NCBI GenBank assembly: GCA_016125405.1
Contig: WGLW01000024.1
Location: 22,533-86,532 of the forward strand
Direction: 5' to 3'
DNA: 64,000 bases
Origin: Alphaproteobacteria bacterium
GTDB lineage: Bacteria; Pseudomonadota; Alphaproteobacteria; Caulobacterales; Hyphomonadaceae
Shown here: piece by piece, positions 50,789-58,941 of the stretch
How the letters are laid out: every line of letters begins with the position of its first letter
How positions within the stretch are numbered: the first letter of the stretch is position 1
Position numbers and translations under genes: made by a program
The notes under the pieces: model-generated
What the model saw: the letters and a program-made list of their open reading frames with translations, nothing else
Told to the model about the DNA's origin: nothing
Databases searched by the model: none

Positions 50789-51241
50789 CTAACCCCGTGA
50801 CCGCCTGCGTAGGAAGGCGGGACGAGGCCGAAGCGTGCGAATTCTTCTCGCAATGATGCGGGTAAGGGCCTCGCTATCCCGGGTTTCGCACTCCCAGATC
50901 ACGACAGGGCGCCAACCCATGGCTTTCAGGGCGGCCGAAGCGGATGCATCCCGCGCGGCGTTGCGGGCGATCTTGGCTCGCCAGTACGCCGTGTTGGTTG
51001 CGGGCATCCGCGCTCCGCGCGCGCAGGCGTGCCCGTGCCAGAAACAGCCGTGCACAAAAAGCGCAACGCCGCGCGAAGGAAACACCAGGTCCGGTTTGCC
51101 GGGAAGATCGGCGCGTTGAAGCCGGAAGCGGAGACCGAGCGCATGCGCCGCCTTGCGCACTTTCAGTTCCGGTTTCGTGTCGCGCGACTTCACCGCCCGC
51201 ATGACGGCGGAGCGCTGCTCGGGATCGAAGACATCCGCCAT
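50789..51241 (-). CDS. vsr: Very short patch repair endonuclease
   Basis: A 150-residue Vsr family nuclease. It nicks next to T:G mismatches formed when 5-methylcytosine deaminates. Conserved parts are visible: RSAVMRAVKSRDTKPEL at the N-terminus, the metal-binding Asp in LPGKPDLVF, the zinc/His region VHGCFWHGHAC, and the end GWRPVVIWECE. ATG 51241 is used because the family begins at MADVFDPEQR; the upstream frame is not coding-like. A cytosine-5 methyltransferase, its usual partner, is encoded at 51724-52863, with the histone-like gene between. Confidence 0.95.
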   Translation of the reverse strand: MADVFDPEQRSAVMRAVKSRDTKPELKVRKAAHALGLRFRLQRADLPGKPDLVFPSRGVALFVHGCFWHGHACARGARMPATNTAYWRAKIARNAARDASASAALKAMGWRPVVIWECETRDSEALTRIIARRIRTLRPRPAFLRRRSRG

Positions 51242-51304
51242 GCAGTTGTATCTCCCGTCAGGGCGCGTAGGCTTGCCGGCAACCGCCCCGAAAAGGAGGG
51301 AACC

Positions 51305-51709
51305 ATGGCCAGACGCACAACACATCGCAGCTCCACCGGCAAGAAACTCTACGCGGTCCGCAGCAAGGATGGAAAGTTCAAGGACATCCAGACCTACAAG
51401 CGCGCGCACGCGATGGACATGAGACGCACGAGCAAAGCGGAGATCGAGGCGAAGGCGAAAGCCGCCGCGAAGAAGAAAGCCGCTGCGAAGAAAGCAACCT
51501 CCCGGCGCGCCGCTGCGAAGAAGGCGCCGGCGAGAAAGGTCGCAGCGCGCAAATCGGTCGCGCGCAAGACGACAGCCCGGAAGAGCGCGGCCAGGAAAAC
51601 TGCTGCGAGAAAAACGACTGCGCGGCGCCCGGCGACCAGAAAAGCCGCGGCCCGGAAAACAGCGCGCAAGACCGTCGCGCGCAGACCGGTGGCGAAAAAG
51701 AAGAAGTAG
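51305..51709 (+). CDS. Histone H1-like Lys/Ala-rich DNA-binding protein
   Basis: A 134-residue very basic protein. The N-terminal 45 residues look folded (STGKKLYAVRSKDGKFKDIQTYKRAHAMD). The rest is a disordered tail of AAKK, ARK and TARK repeats ending in KKKK, like eukaryotic H1 tails and bacterial H1-like proteins. It should bind and compact DNA. ATG 51305 has an excellent AAAGGAGGG ribosome site. It lies between vsr (divergent) and the C5 methyltransferase (convergent). Function in the cell is inferred from composition only. Confidence 0.88.
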   Translation: MARRTTHRSSTGKKLYAVRSKDGKFKDIQTYKRAHAMDMRRTSKAEIEAKAKAAAKKKAAAKKATSRRAAAKKAPARKVAARKSVARKTTARKSAARKTAARKTTARRPATRKAAARKTARKTVARRPVAKKKK

Positions 51710-51723
51710 CGCGCCCAGGATGC

Positions 51724-52863
51724 TCAGGCGGCCGCGTCGACCGCGGCGCGGTTCGCAAGAGGGGCCAGCAGATTGCGCCCCAGCCAGCGCACCACCGGAA
51801 CGGAAACGCCGTCGCCCAGAACCTTCAGGGCGGCGGTTTCGTTTTCGGGTAGCTGGTACCCCTCGTCACACCCCATCAGCCGTGCGGCTTCAACCGCCAG
51901 CAAGGGCCGCAGGCGCACGCGGCCATTCTCGCTGACCAGCAGCAGCTGTTTGGACGATCCACCTGCCGGCGTACGAAGGCAGCCCGCGACGCCGTCGTAC
52001 CGCACCTCGGCGCGTTGCACCTTCTTGCCGTTCTCGATGCGGATGCGGCGGAACACGGCGCCCGCGCGCCATGCGCCGTCGTTTACCGCCGCATCGAGGC
52101 GCGCGCGATGCAGCGGCGCCATCTGGGCGAGCAGGGCCTCCAGCGCCTGGTCCGACCGCCACGCCTTGGCCGGCGGATCGCGTTCCAGCACGGCGGCGAG
52201 ATCAACATTCCGCTTCGGCGGATGCGGCAGGCGCCACCAGACCCACGCCATTCGCGTTTCGTGCGGCAAGCCCGCGACCGCATCCCTCAGGTTGGTTGGG
52301 TGAAAGGCGGGGTCGAGCGTTTCCGCGACCAGCGCGTCCGGTATCTTTCCCTTGTGCGCCACGATGAAGAGACGGGGCCGCGACTGGGGCGAAAACAGCG
52401 CGGCGTCGATCGTCATGGCGCCGACGCGGTAGCCCGCTTCCGCCAGATGCGTCACCAGCGAGGTGAAGTCGCGGCCGCCATGCGAGGAGAGCAGGCCGGG
52501 TACGTTTTCGAGCGCCAGCGTTTTCGGCGCGCGGTCGTAAGTGTCCAGCGCCTCGATGATGTTCCAGAAGCCCCAGAAGGCGCCTGAGCGCGGCGCATTG
52601 AGCCCGCGCCGCGCACCAGCCAGCGACAGGTCCTGGCAAGGGAACGAAGCCCAGGCGAGCGAGGCGGCGGGAATGGCTGACGCGTCGAGGTTCCACACAT
52701 CGCCTTCGGAGATCGGTTCGCCGACGAAGTTGCGGCGATAGGCGGCGCATTTCATCGGGTCGAAGTCGTTGGAGAACACGCAGTCGAACGAGCCGCCCAG
52801 GCCCTGGCGGGCCATGCCGCCGCCGGCGAAGAATTCAAGAAAGGTGGGGCGCGCGCGGGCCAT
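51724..52863 (-). CDS. DNA (cytosine-5)-methyltransferase
   Basis: A 379-residue C5 methyltransferase. Motif I is FLEFFAGGGMARQGLGG (AdoMet binding), motif IV is SFPCQDLSLAG with the catalytic Cys, motif VI is LENVPGLL, motif VIII QSRPRLFIVAH and motif X near ENETAALKVLGDGVSVPVVRWLG. No restriction endonuclease gene is visible within several kilobases, while vsr is close by, so this looks like an orphan methylase with its mismatch-repair partner. The recognition sequence cannot be predicted from this sequence. Confidence 0.94.
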   Translation of the reverse strand: MARARPTFLEFFAGGGMARQGLGGSFDCVFSNDFDPMKCAAYRRNFVGEPISEGDVWNLDASAIPAASLAWASFPCQDLSLAGARRGLNAPRSGAFWGFWNIIEALDTYDRAPKTLALENVPGLLSSHGGRDFTSLVTHLAEAGYRVGAMTIDAALFSPQSRPRLFIVAHKGKIPDALVAETLDPAFHPTNLRDAVAGLPHETRMAWVWWRLPHPPKRNVDLAAVLERDPPAKAWRSDQALEALLAQMAPLHRARLDAAVNDGAWRAGAVFRRIRIENGKKVQRAEVRYDGVAGCLRTPAGGSSKQLLLVSENGRVRLRPLLAVEAARLMGCDEGYQLPENETAALKVLGDGVSVPVVRWLGRNLLAPLANRAAVDAAA

Positions 52864-52964
52864 CGGGCGAGAATGGCTGATTCGGTCCGCCCCCGCGCCG
52901 CGGCCTTTTCGGGTTCTCCACAGGCCGTTGGGGAACCTTCCCGCCTGCCGGGTGTTTGGCGGGG

Positions 52965-53399
<435 letters not shown>

Positions 53400-53405
53400 C
53401 CGAAC

Positions 53406-53576
53406 ATGACACTCGTTGCGCGGCCGCACCGGCCCAGGCTGGTGCTGATTGATTGTGAACGCGAGCGCCAGTCGCGCGGAGTAGTCGAGCTGCCGGCGCA
53501 GCCCGATGCGCGCGACATGGAAGATGTTGATCTGGACGACCTCTCCAGCGTGCAGTGGCCGCGACTGATGCTTTAG
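53406..53576 (+). CDS. Possible 56-residue small protein
   Basis: The frame starts 6 bases after the iron permease stop, with GGAG at 53392-53395 (10 bases before the ATG). The product begins MTLVARPHRPRLVL and ends in an acidic stretch DMEDVDLDDLSS. It has no membrane segment or known motif. It could be a translated downstream gene of the permease operon or just an open frame. Confidence 0.35.
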   Translation: MTLVARPHRPRLVLIDCERERQSRGVVELPAQPDARDMEDVDLDDLSSVQWPRLML

Positions 53577-53646
53577 CATTCGATCCGTCGAGTGGCCGAT
53601 CTGGCGACTGCTTTCGCTGAGAGTCGCCGCGATCTATCCTGTTCTT

Positions 53647-54153
53647 ATGAAGCTGGTCGTTCTCACAGGCGCTTCTGGGTCCGGCAAGACGGCCATAGCC
53701 GAGATGATCGAACGCGACCGGCCCGGCTTCGCCGACGTTTTGCGCTTTGACCGGATCGGCGTGCCCAAGCCCGAGGAGATGGTTGCCGGGTGGGGATCGG
53801 GCGAGGCGTGGCAACGCGCTGCGACGCTCGACTGGATGACGACAATCGCGGCGATGCAGCCCTTCATTCGCCCGGTGCTGTTTGAGGGGCAAATGCGTCT
53901 GTCCTTCATTCGCGAAGGTTTGACGTCAGCAGGCCTCGGCGCCTTCCGCATTCTTCTGGTGGATTGCGATGACGAGACCCGGACGCGCCGGCTGCGGACT
54001 TTTCGCAACCAGCCTGAACTGGCGAGCCGGGACATGATGAACTGGGCCGCCTTCCTTCGCCGCGAAGCGCGGGAGGGCGGCTATGAGGTGCTCGATACGT
54101 CCGGCAAGACGCTTGAGGAGAGCGTCGACCATGTTTGCGCGCGGCTGCGCTAG
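53647..54153 (+). CDS. P-loop nucleotide kinase/ATPase-like protein
   Basis: A 168-residue protein of kinase size. The Walker A loop is LTGASGSGKTAIAEMI at the N-terminus (residues about 6-21), a possible lid/receptor segment DETRTRRLRTFRNQPELASRDMMNW lies near residue 115, and a Walker-B-like RILLVDCDDE is near residue 103. It resembles adenylate-kinase-like small kinases that phosphorylate a nucleotide, shikimate or other small molecule. Substrate unknown. It stands alone. Confidence 0.85.
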   Translation: MKLVVLTGASGSGKTAIAEMIERDRPGFADVLRFDRIGVPKPEEMVAGWGSGEAWQRAATLDWMTTIAAMQPFIRPVLFEGQMRLSFIREGLTSAGLGAFRILLVDCDDETRTRRLRTFRNQPELASRDMMNWAAFLRREAREGGYEVLDTSGKTLEESVDHVCARLR

Positions 54154-54299
54154 TCGAATGCCTTGGACAGCGCCTAGTTCAAGTGATTCGACAGATCAGC
54201 GTTATCGGAATACAGTACTTTATCGCTTGCCGAATTCATTCGAGGCGCAGGCGCCTGGGAGAGTTTAGCGCTTCCGCGCGCCCGCCAGTGGAGCGCAAA

Positions 54300-54395
54300 A
54301 TGCGCAAAGCGATCAAGCCCGTTGCGTACGCGGCCATCACTCTGACAATCCTGGCGCTTTTTGCAGTGAACATTATTCCGTTGCTGCCATTATAG
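54300..54395 (+). CDS. Possible 31-residue single-pass membrane protein
   Basis: ATG 54300 follows GGAG at 54290-54293 with a 6-base gap. The product has a basic start (MRKAIKP) and one strongly hydrophobic helix (YAAITLTILALFAVNIIPLL) up to the end. This is the layout of many real small membrane proteins. No homologue is known to me. Confidence 0.4.
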   Translation: MRKAIKPVAYAAITLTILALFAVNIIPLLPL

Positions 54396-54464
54396 ATTGA
54401 TGCTGCACCGCTCGCGTGTTTGCTGGCGGTCGGTCCAGCGGGGGCGGACGCGCCAATCTGTTGG

Positions 54465-54821
54465 TTAGTCTTCCCGGTCGCGCAGCGCCTTCGCCCACCT
54501 GTTCCGGGCCCAGACTCCCATCGGTCGCATGAATTCGAACAACTGCCTTCCTTGGGGTGTGAGCGCGTAGAGCCCGTCAGCGGCAGTCACCAGCCCGGCC
54601 GCTCTCAACTCCTTCAATCGCGTGTTCAGTATGCCGGGCGAGATACTTTCGCACTGGTCCTGCAGGGCCTTGAACGGCAGGGGTCCGTTTTCGGCCAGGG
54701 TCCAGACAACGCCCAGTGCCCATCTGCGGCCCAACAGATCAAGAAGCGCCATGATCGGAGCGCCGGACTTCGATCCGCGCACCGGCGTTCCCGGGAACGG
54801 TATCGAAACCTTGCGCGTCAT
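54465..54821 (-). CDS. HxlR family transcriptional regulator
   Basis: A 118-residue winged-helix regulator with family motifs MALLDLLGRRWALGVVWTL, LQDQCESISPGILNTRLKELRAAGLV and YALTPQGRQL. ATG 54821 has a perfect GAGGAGG site 5 bases upstream, so the longer frame to 54887 is rejected. It is divergent from a GST gene, with a perfect palindrome in between (54889-54915). Members often sense aldehydes, quinones or oxidants through cysteines; the single Cys here lies in DQCESIS. Confidence 0.93.
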   Translation of the reverse strand: MTRKVSIPFPGTPVRGSKSGAPIMALLDLLGRRWALGVVWTLAENGPLPFKALQDQCESISPGILNTRLKELRAAGLVTAADGLYALTPQGRQLFEFMRPMGVWARNRWAKALRDRED

Positions 54822-54888
54822 TCGTTCCTCCTCTTGCGGTAAAAAGCCGGCGCACGACCGACCAAGAACTACGGCTTGCCGTCTCATC

Positions 54889-54915
54889 GTATCGCTACTA
54901 TTTTAGTAGCGATAC
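54889..54915. promoter_or_regulatory. Perfect 12+12 palindrome, probable HxlR operator
   Basis: GTATCGCTACTA is followed by TTT and its exact reverse complement. The site lies between the HxlR gene and the divergent GST gene, ends 10 bases before the GST ATG, and overlaps a TACTAT element that could be the GST -10 box. HxlR proteins bind such symmetric TACT...AGTA-type sites. Confidence 0.8.
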
Positions 54916-54925
54916 GGGATGCGCT

Positions 54926-55681
54926 ATGCAACGACCGGTTTTCTATTCGGGCACCCGAAACGCTTCGAGCTGGGCGCTGCGCGCACGGTTGTCCCTGCGC
55001 GCCGCCGGGATCGAGTTCGAAGAGGTGCTGGTCGATATCCGGTATCCGCAGCGCCTCCACAATCTCGCTCAGATCAGGCGGATTTCGCCGGCCGGAACGA
55101 TCCCGTTGCTCATCTGGGAGGGGCGGGCGATTTTCGATTCCCTGGCGATCATGGAGTTCGCAAATGATGCATGCGGCGGCCGTCTGCTTCCGGCCGACTT
55201 GCGATGGAGAGCGCATGCCCGCTCCCTGTTGGCGTGGCAACACGCGGGGCTGTCAAACCTGATGAGCAGGATCTCGTTCGAGAGCGCGTTCTATCCACTC
55301 AAACGAGACCTCGACGATCGCGAATTGAAGGAAGCGGATCGCTTCTTCGCCGCGATCGAGGGGCCGCTGGCTGAATCCGGTGGGCCATTCCTGTTCGGCC
55401 CGGCAAGCCTTGCCGATCACGCCTTGGCTCCCACCGCGATCAAATTGAGCCGGCACCGGGTGGATGCGCGGAGCTTCCCCCACGCCCGCAAATGGATGGG
55501 CGCGATCGTCGAGGACGCGCATGTACGCGAATGGACGGATCAGGCCGACCGGCTGCCACCGATCTGGCACGAAAGTTATCTCAATGGCTGCGAAGCGGAA
55601 AATCTATGGCGATCGCCCAGCCTTGCCGATGTTGGCGTTCTTGATCTGGCGCAGGCCGGACCCGAATTGAACCTGTCTTAG
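54926..55681 (+). CDS. Glutathione S-transferase family protein
   Basis: A 251-residue GST. The N-terminal thioredoxin-like domain (VFYSGTRNASSWALRARLSLRAAGIEFEE in layout) has the serine region NASSWA, the cis-proline part PAGTIPLLIW and DSLAIMEFAND. The C-terminal domain is helical (DHALAPTAIKLSRHR). It probably conjugates or isomerises toxic small molecules. Regulation by the divergent HxlR protein is likely, because the palindrome at 54889-54915 overlaps its promoter region. Confidence 0.92.
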   Translation: MQRPVFYSGTRNASSWALRARLSLRAAGIEFEEVLVDIRYPQRLHNLAQIRRISPAGTIPLLIWEGRAIFDSLAIMEFANDACGGRLLPADLRWRAHARSLLAWQHAGLSNLMSRISFESAFYPLKRDLDDRELKEADRFFAAIEGPLAESGGPFLFGPASLADHALAPTAIKLSRHRVDARSFPHARKWMGAIVEDAHVREWTDQADRLPPIWHESYLNGCEAENLWRSPSLADVGVLDLAQAGPELNLS

Positions 55682-55726
55682 ATTGCGCGCGTTGATGCAG
55701 CGGGAGGGGAAGAAAAGAGCCCGCAC

Positions 55727-55879
55727 ATGATCCGAAAATTGCCGTCCGGCGGTTACCGCCTTTACTCACGAAAGAAGAACCCGAAGACCGGCAAGCGCCG
55801 CAATCTCGGAACGTTCAAGACGCGCGCCGCGGCTGAAAAGCACGAGCGCGAGGTTCAGTATTTCAAACGTCACGGCTGA
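55727..55879 (+). CDS. 50-residue conserved-type basic protein, integrase-arm-like fold
   Basis: A short gene missed by length-limited gene calling: MIRKLPSGGYRLYSRKK at the start, GKRRNLGTFKTRAAAEKHE in the middle, ending VQYFKRHG. The strand-strand-strand-helix pattern with a basic face resembles the arm-binding N-domain of tyrosine integrases, but no recombinase domain follows. I recall near-identical small proteins in many proteobacteria. A GGGAGGGG-AG stretch about 20 bases before the ATG may be the ribosome site, though the distance is long. Likely a nucleic-acid-binding protein (inference). Confidence 0.75.
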   Translation: MIRKLPSGGYRLYSRKKNPKTGKRRNLGTFKTRAAAEKHEREVQYFKRHG

Positions 55880-55885
55880 TGCGCC

Positions 55886-57343
55886 TCAGGCGAAGGTCAT
55901 CTCGCCGTCGGTGACGGCGGAATAGCGCAGGTTGAGCAGGTCGAGCGCGTAGTTCTGGTGGAGCCGCCACGGCTTGTGTTCGCCCTGGCGCGGGAAGCGG
56001 TCGATGCCGCGCTGAACGTAGCCGGACGTGAAGTCCATCCACGGCGCAGGCTTGATGTCCTTGTCCGAAACCTTGGGTGTGGCGGAGTGGTAGCCGTGCC
56101 GGTCCATGTAGTTGATGAGGCGACAGACGTATTCGCACGTCAGGTCGCATTTCAGCGTCCATGAAGCGTTGGTGTAGCCGAACGCCGTCGCGAGGTTGGG
56201 CACGTCGGAATACATCATGCCCTTGTAGGTGAGCATGGACTGCGGGTCGGCGGCCTTGCCATCAACCGTCACCGCCATGCCGCCCATGAACTGCAATTCA
56301 AGACCGGTCGCGCTGACGATGATGTCGGCGTCGAGATGCTGGCCGGAACTGAGTTTCACACCGGTCGTATCGATCGCCTCGATTGTGTCGGTGACGACCG
56401 AGGCGCGCTTGTCCTTGATCGCGTTGAAGAGGTCGCCGTCGGGGACGAGGCACATGCGCTGGTCCCACGGATTGTATTTTGGAGAGAAGTGGCGGTCGAC
56501 GTCGTAGTCGGGCCCCAGTTCCTTGCGCACCTGGTCGAGGATGAAGGCGCGCATTTTCTCCGGCCGCTTTCGCGCCATGCGGAAGATGTACATGCCCATC
56601 AGGACGTTGCGCCAGCGCACGATCGAGTAGGCGAGCTTCGCGGGCAGGTTGCGGCGCAGCCAGTTGGCCATTTTGTCCTCGGCCGGGCGCGAGACGACGT
56701 AGGTTGGCGAGCGCTGCAGCATGGTGACGTGTTTGGCGGTGCGGGCCATTTCCGGCACGATGGTGACGGCGGTGGCGCCGCTGCCGATCACCACCACGCG
56801 CTTGTCTGCGTAGTCGAGATCCTCGGGCCAGGCTTGCGGGTGGACCAGTTTGCCGCCGAAGGACGCCAAGCCCGGGAAGTCCGGCATGTAGCCGTTTTCG
56901 TAACGGTAATAGCCGGCGCAGACGAACAGGAAGTTGCACGTGAACGTCGTAGTCACGTTTGCACCGTCGTCCTGTTTGCGCTCCGTCGTTACAGTCCACC
57001 GTGCATCCGAACTTGACCAGTCGGATCGAACAACGCGGTGACGGAACCGGATGTGTTGCTGGATACCGCCTTCGTTTGCTGTGGCCCGCACGTAGTTGAG
57101 GATCGATGGTCCGTCCGCAATCGCCTTCGCCTCGCGCCACGGGCGAAACGAATAGCCGAGTGTGTACATGTCGGAGTCGGAACGAATTCCCGGGTAGCGG
57201 AACAGATCCCAGGTTCCCCCGATTGCGTCGCGTCCTTCGAGAATGGCGTAGGTTTTGTCTGGGCAGCGTTGCTGCAGGTGCCAGGCGGCCCCGATGCCGG
57301 ACAGGCCGGCGCCGACGATGAGCACATCGAAGTGTTCCGCCAC
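55886..57343 (-). CDS. Baeyer-Villiger monooxygenase, EthA-type
   Basis: A 485-residue FAD/NADPH monooxygenase that inserts oxygen next to a ketone carbonyl. FAD motif VGAGLSGIGAAWHL, the Baeyer-Villiger fingerprint FGGKLVHPQAWPED (F-x-G-x3-H-x3-W-P), NADPH motif VIGSGATAVTIVPEMA. The N-terminal AEHFDVLIVGAG and many later stretches (GGTWDLFRYPGIRSDSDMYT, NPWDQRMCLVPDGDLF, GYTNASWTLK) closely match mycobacterial EthA, which activates ethionamide. GTG 57343 is the start: GGAG is 6 bases upstream and the alignment to EthA begins there. It is divergent from the ompA-like gene. Confidence 0.94.
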   Translation of the reverse strand: MAEHFDVLIVGAGLSGIGAAWHLQQRCPDKTYAILEGRDAIGGTWDLFRYPGIRSDSDMYTLGYSFRPWREAKAIADGPSILNYVRATANEGGIQQHIRFRHRVVRSDWSSSDARWTVTTERKQDDGANVTTTFTCNFLFVCAGYYRYENGYMPDFPGLASFGGKLVHPQAWPEDLDYADKRVVVIGSGATAVTIVPEMARTAKHVTMLQRSPTYVVSRPAEDKMANWLRRNLPAKLAYSIVRWRNVLMGMYIFRMARKRPEKMRAFILDQVRKELGPDYDVDRHFSPKYNPWDQRMCLVPDGDLFNAIKDKRASVVTDTIEAIDTTGVKLSSGQHLDADIIVSATGLELQFMGGMAVTVDGKAADPQSMLTYKGMMYSDVPNLATAFGYTNASWTLKCDLTCEYVCRLINYMDRHGYHSATPKVSDKDIKPAPWMDFTSGYVQRGIDRFPRQGEHKPWRLHQNYALDLLNLRYSAVTDGEMTFA

Positions 57344-57765
57344 GTGAAGCTCCGTTTCGCGCGTTGCGTCCTGACAACGTCTAACGTTACGTCCGCGGCG
57401 GTGAAACACGATAATTGCCGATATGGAATGTCGGCGTTGGTTCGCGGCCTGAATCGACGGTTTGCCCCAGCGTAACGGGCCTTTGGTCGTCGGGGGATCA
57501 GCCGTCGTCCTGCGAATCGGCCGGGGCTTAGATCAACGGCGCGATGCGTCCAGCGATTTCATCAATTCAATCACGAATTCCGGGTGTTGTTGCTTGATAT
57601 CCCCGGCGATTCCAAAAAAACAGTCAGAATTCGGCTTTGCGGGGAGTCCTGTATCGCCATTCAAAAAAAAACGGTGTAACGCGGGATCAGAATGCGGGGC
57701 GACCGCGTTTCGTACCCGGCGAGATTATTGAACGCCGGGGTTACCTTTTGAACAAGGGGAACGGT
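57344..57765. other. Long divergent intergenic region (422 bases) between the monooxygenase and ompA-like genes
   Basis: No gene of convincing coding quality. The right part is unusually A-rich for this genome: A7 at 57614-57620 and A9 at 57663-57671, which may act as UP-element or bending sequence before the ompA promoter. A hairpin (57715-57739) follows in the probable leader. I could not assign firm -35/-10 boxes; TTGAAC at 57728 is a candidate. Confidence 0.6.
57715..57739 (+). other. Leader hairpin upstream of ompA-like gene
   Basis: CCCGGCG and CGCCGGG pair perfectly around an 11-base AT-rich loop, ending 26 bases before the ATG. A 5' hairpin in an abundant outer-membrane-protein mRNA often protects against decay; no T-run follows, so it is not a terminator. 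Confidence 0.45.
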
Positions 57766-58914
57766 ATGAAAAGAGCACTTTTGTGCGCCACAGCGGCCGC
57801 CACCATGGTGTCCGTGGGCGCCACAGCGAACGCCCAGACAGGGTGGTACGGCACCGGCAGAATCGGGGCCGTGGTTGATGGTCTTCAGGATATTGACGCG
57901 CCAAACAATGTGAACGGCGCTCTCGACGACCGCGCGAAGGTCGACAGCGATTTCGTGTATGGCCTCGGCCTCGGTTATGGCCTCGGCAACGGCATCCGTC
58001 TCGAAGGCGATGTCAGCTACAAGAACGTCAAGCTCGGCGTTGGCGACACCTATGTCGGCACGCAACCGGCGGGCACGTTGGGTCCCAAGGGCTCCGGTTC
58101 GAGCCGCGTCACGACGCTTATGTTCAATGCCATCAAGGATTTCAACACGTCCGGCAACGTCATGCCGTATGTCGGTCTCGGTGTCGGCGCTGCCCGCCTC
58201 GATACGCGTGCGGCCTCGCTCTACGGCGGCGGCGGCTCTCAAGCGAACGGTTTCGACGACACAGACACGAAGTTCGCCTACAACGTTCTGCTTGGCTTCG
58301 GCATGAAGCTTTCCGATCGTCTGACGGCTGACCTCGGATACACCTACACGGGCATCGACAAGGCCAAATTCAACGGCGTCGATGGAAAGTATGAAAGCTC
58401 CTACAACGACCATGCGGTGACCTTCGGTCTGCGCTGGCAGTTCGCGGCGCCTCCGGCTCCTCCGCCGCCGCCGCCTCCGCCCCCGCCGCCTCCTCCGCCG
58501 CCCCCGCCTCCGCCGCCTCCGCCTCCGCCGGTGGCGACCCAGGCCCCGACCCCGACCTGCACCACGCAGCCGGATCCGTTCACCGTCTACTTCGAATGGG
58601 ACAAGTCGGACCTGACGGCCAACAACCAGGAGATCATCAACCAGGCGCTGTCGCGCGCCAAAGCGGGTGGCTGCAACGTCACTCTCTCGGTTGTGCAGGG
58701 CCACACGGATACGTCGGGCACCACGGCTTACAACGACAAGCTGTCGGCGCGTCGTGCGGACACCGTGAAGAACGCGCTGATCGCGGGCGGTCTCGACGCC
58801 TCCGAGATCACCACGGAAGCCAAGGGCGAGACCGATCTCGCCAAGCCGACGAAAGATGGCGTGCGCGAGCCGCTGAACCGTCGCGCTGTTGTCACGATCA
58901 CGATCGGCAGCTAA
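57766..58914 (+). CDS. OmpA-family outer-membrane protein with polyproline linker
   Basis: A 382-residue protein. Signal peptide of 24 residues ending ATANAQ. An N-terminal eight-stranded barrel domain (TGWYGTGRIGAVVDGLQ ... VTFGLRWQF), then 24 consecutive prolines (about residues 232-255), and the peptidoglycan-binding OmpA domain with TVYFEWDKSDLTANNQEII and LSARRADTVKNAL plus NRRAVVTI. ATG 57766 follows AAGGGG and the leader hairpin. It is probably one of the most abundant envelope proteins, linking outer membrane and cell wall. A strong terminator follows. The proline run is longer than in usual OmpA linkers. Confidence 0.95.
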   Translation: MKRALLCATAAATMVSVGATANAQTGWYGTGRIGAVVDGLQDIDAPNNVNGALDDRAKVDSDFVYGLGLGYGLGNGIRLEGDVSYKNVKLGVGDTYVGTQPAGTLGPKGSGSSRVTTLMFNAIKDFNTSGNVMPYVGLGVGAARLDTRAASLYGGGGSQANGFDDTDTKFAYNVLLGFGMKLSDRLTADLGYTYTGIDKAKFNGVDGKYESSYNDHAVTFGLRWQFAAPPAPPPPPPPPPPPPPPPPPPPPPPPPVATQAPTPTCTTQPDPFTVYFEWDKSDLTANNQEIINQALSRAKAGGCNVTLSVVQGHTDTSGTTAYNDKLSARRADTVKNALIAGGLDASEITTEAKGETDLAKPTKDGVREPLNRRAVVTITIGS

Positions 58915-58941
58915 CGCCGGGATTGATCGTCAGTCTTCGGG

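Noticed and set aside
51421..51709. DNA tandem repeat / CRISPR-like array
   Set aside because: The repeated AAG/GCG/CGC words encode the KA/RK tail of the H1-like protein; units are short and irregular with no spacers.
58401..58583. Minus-strand frame coding a polyglycine run
   Set aside because: It is just the complement of the proline codons of the OmpA linker.
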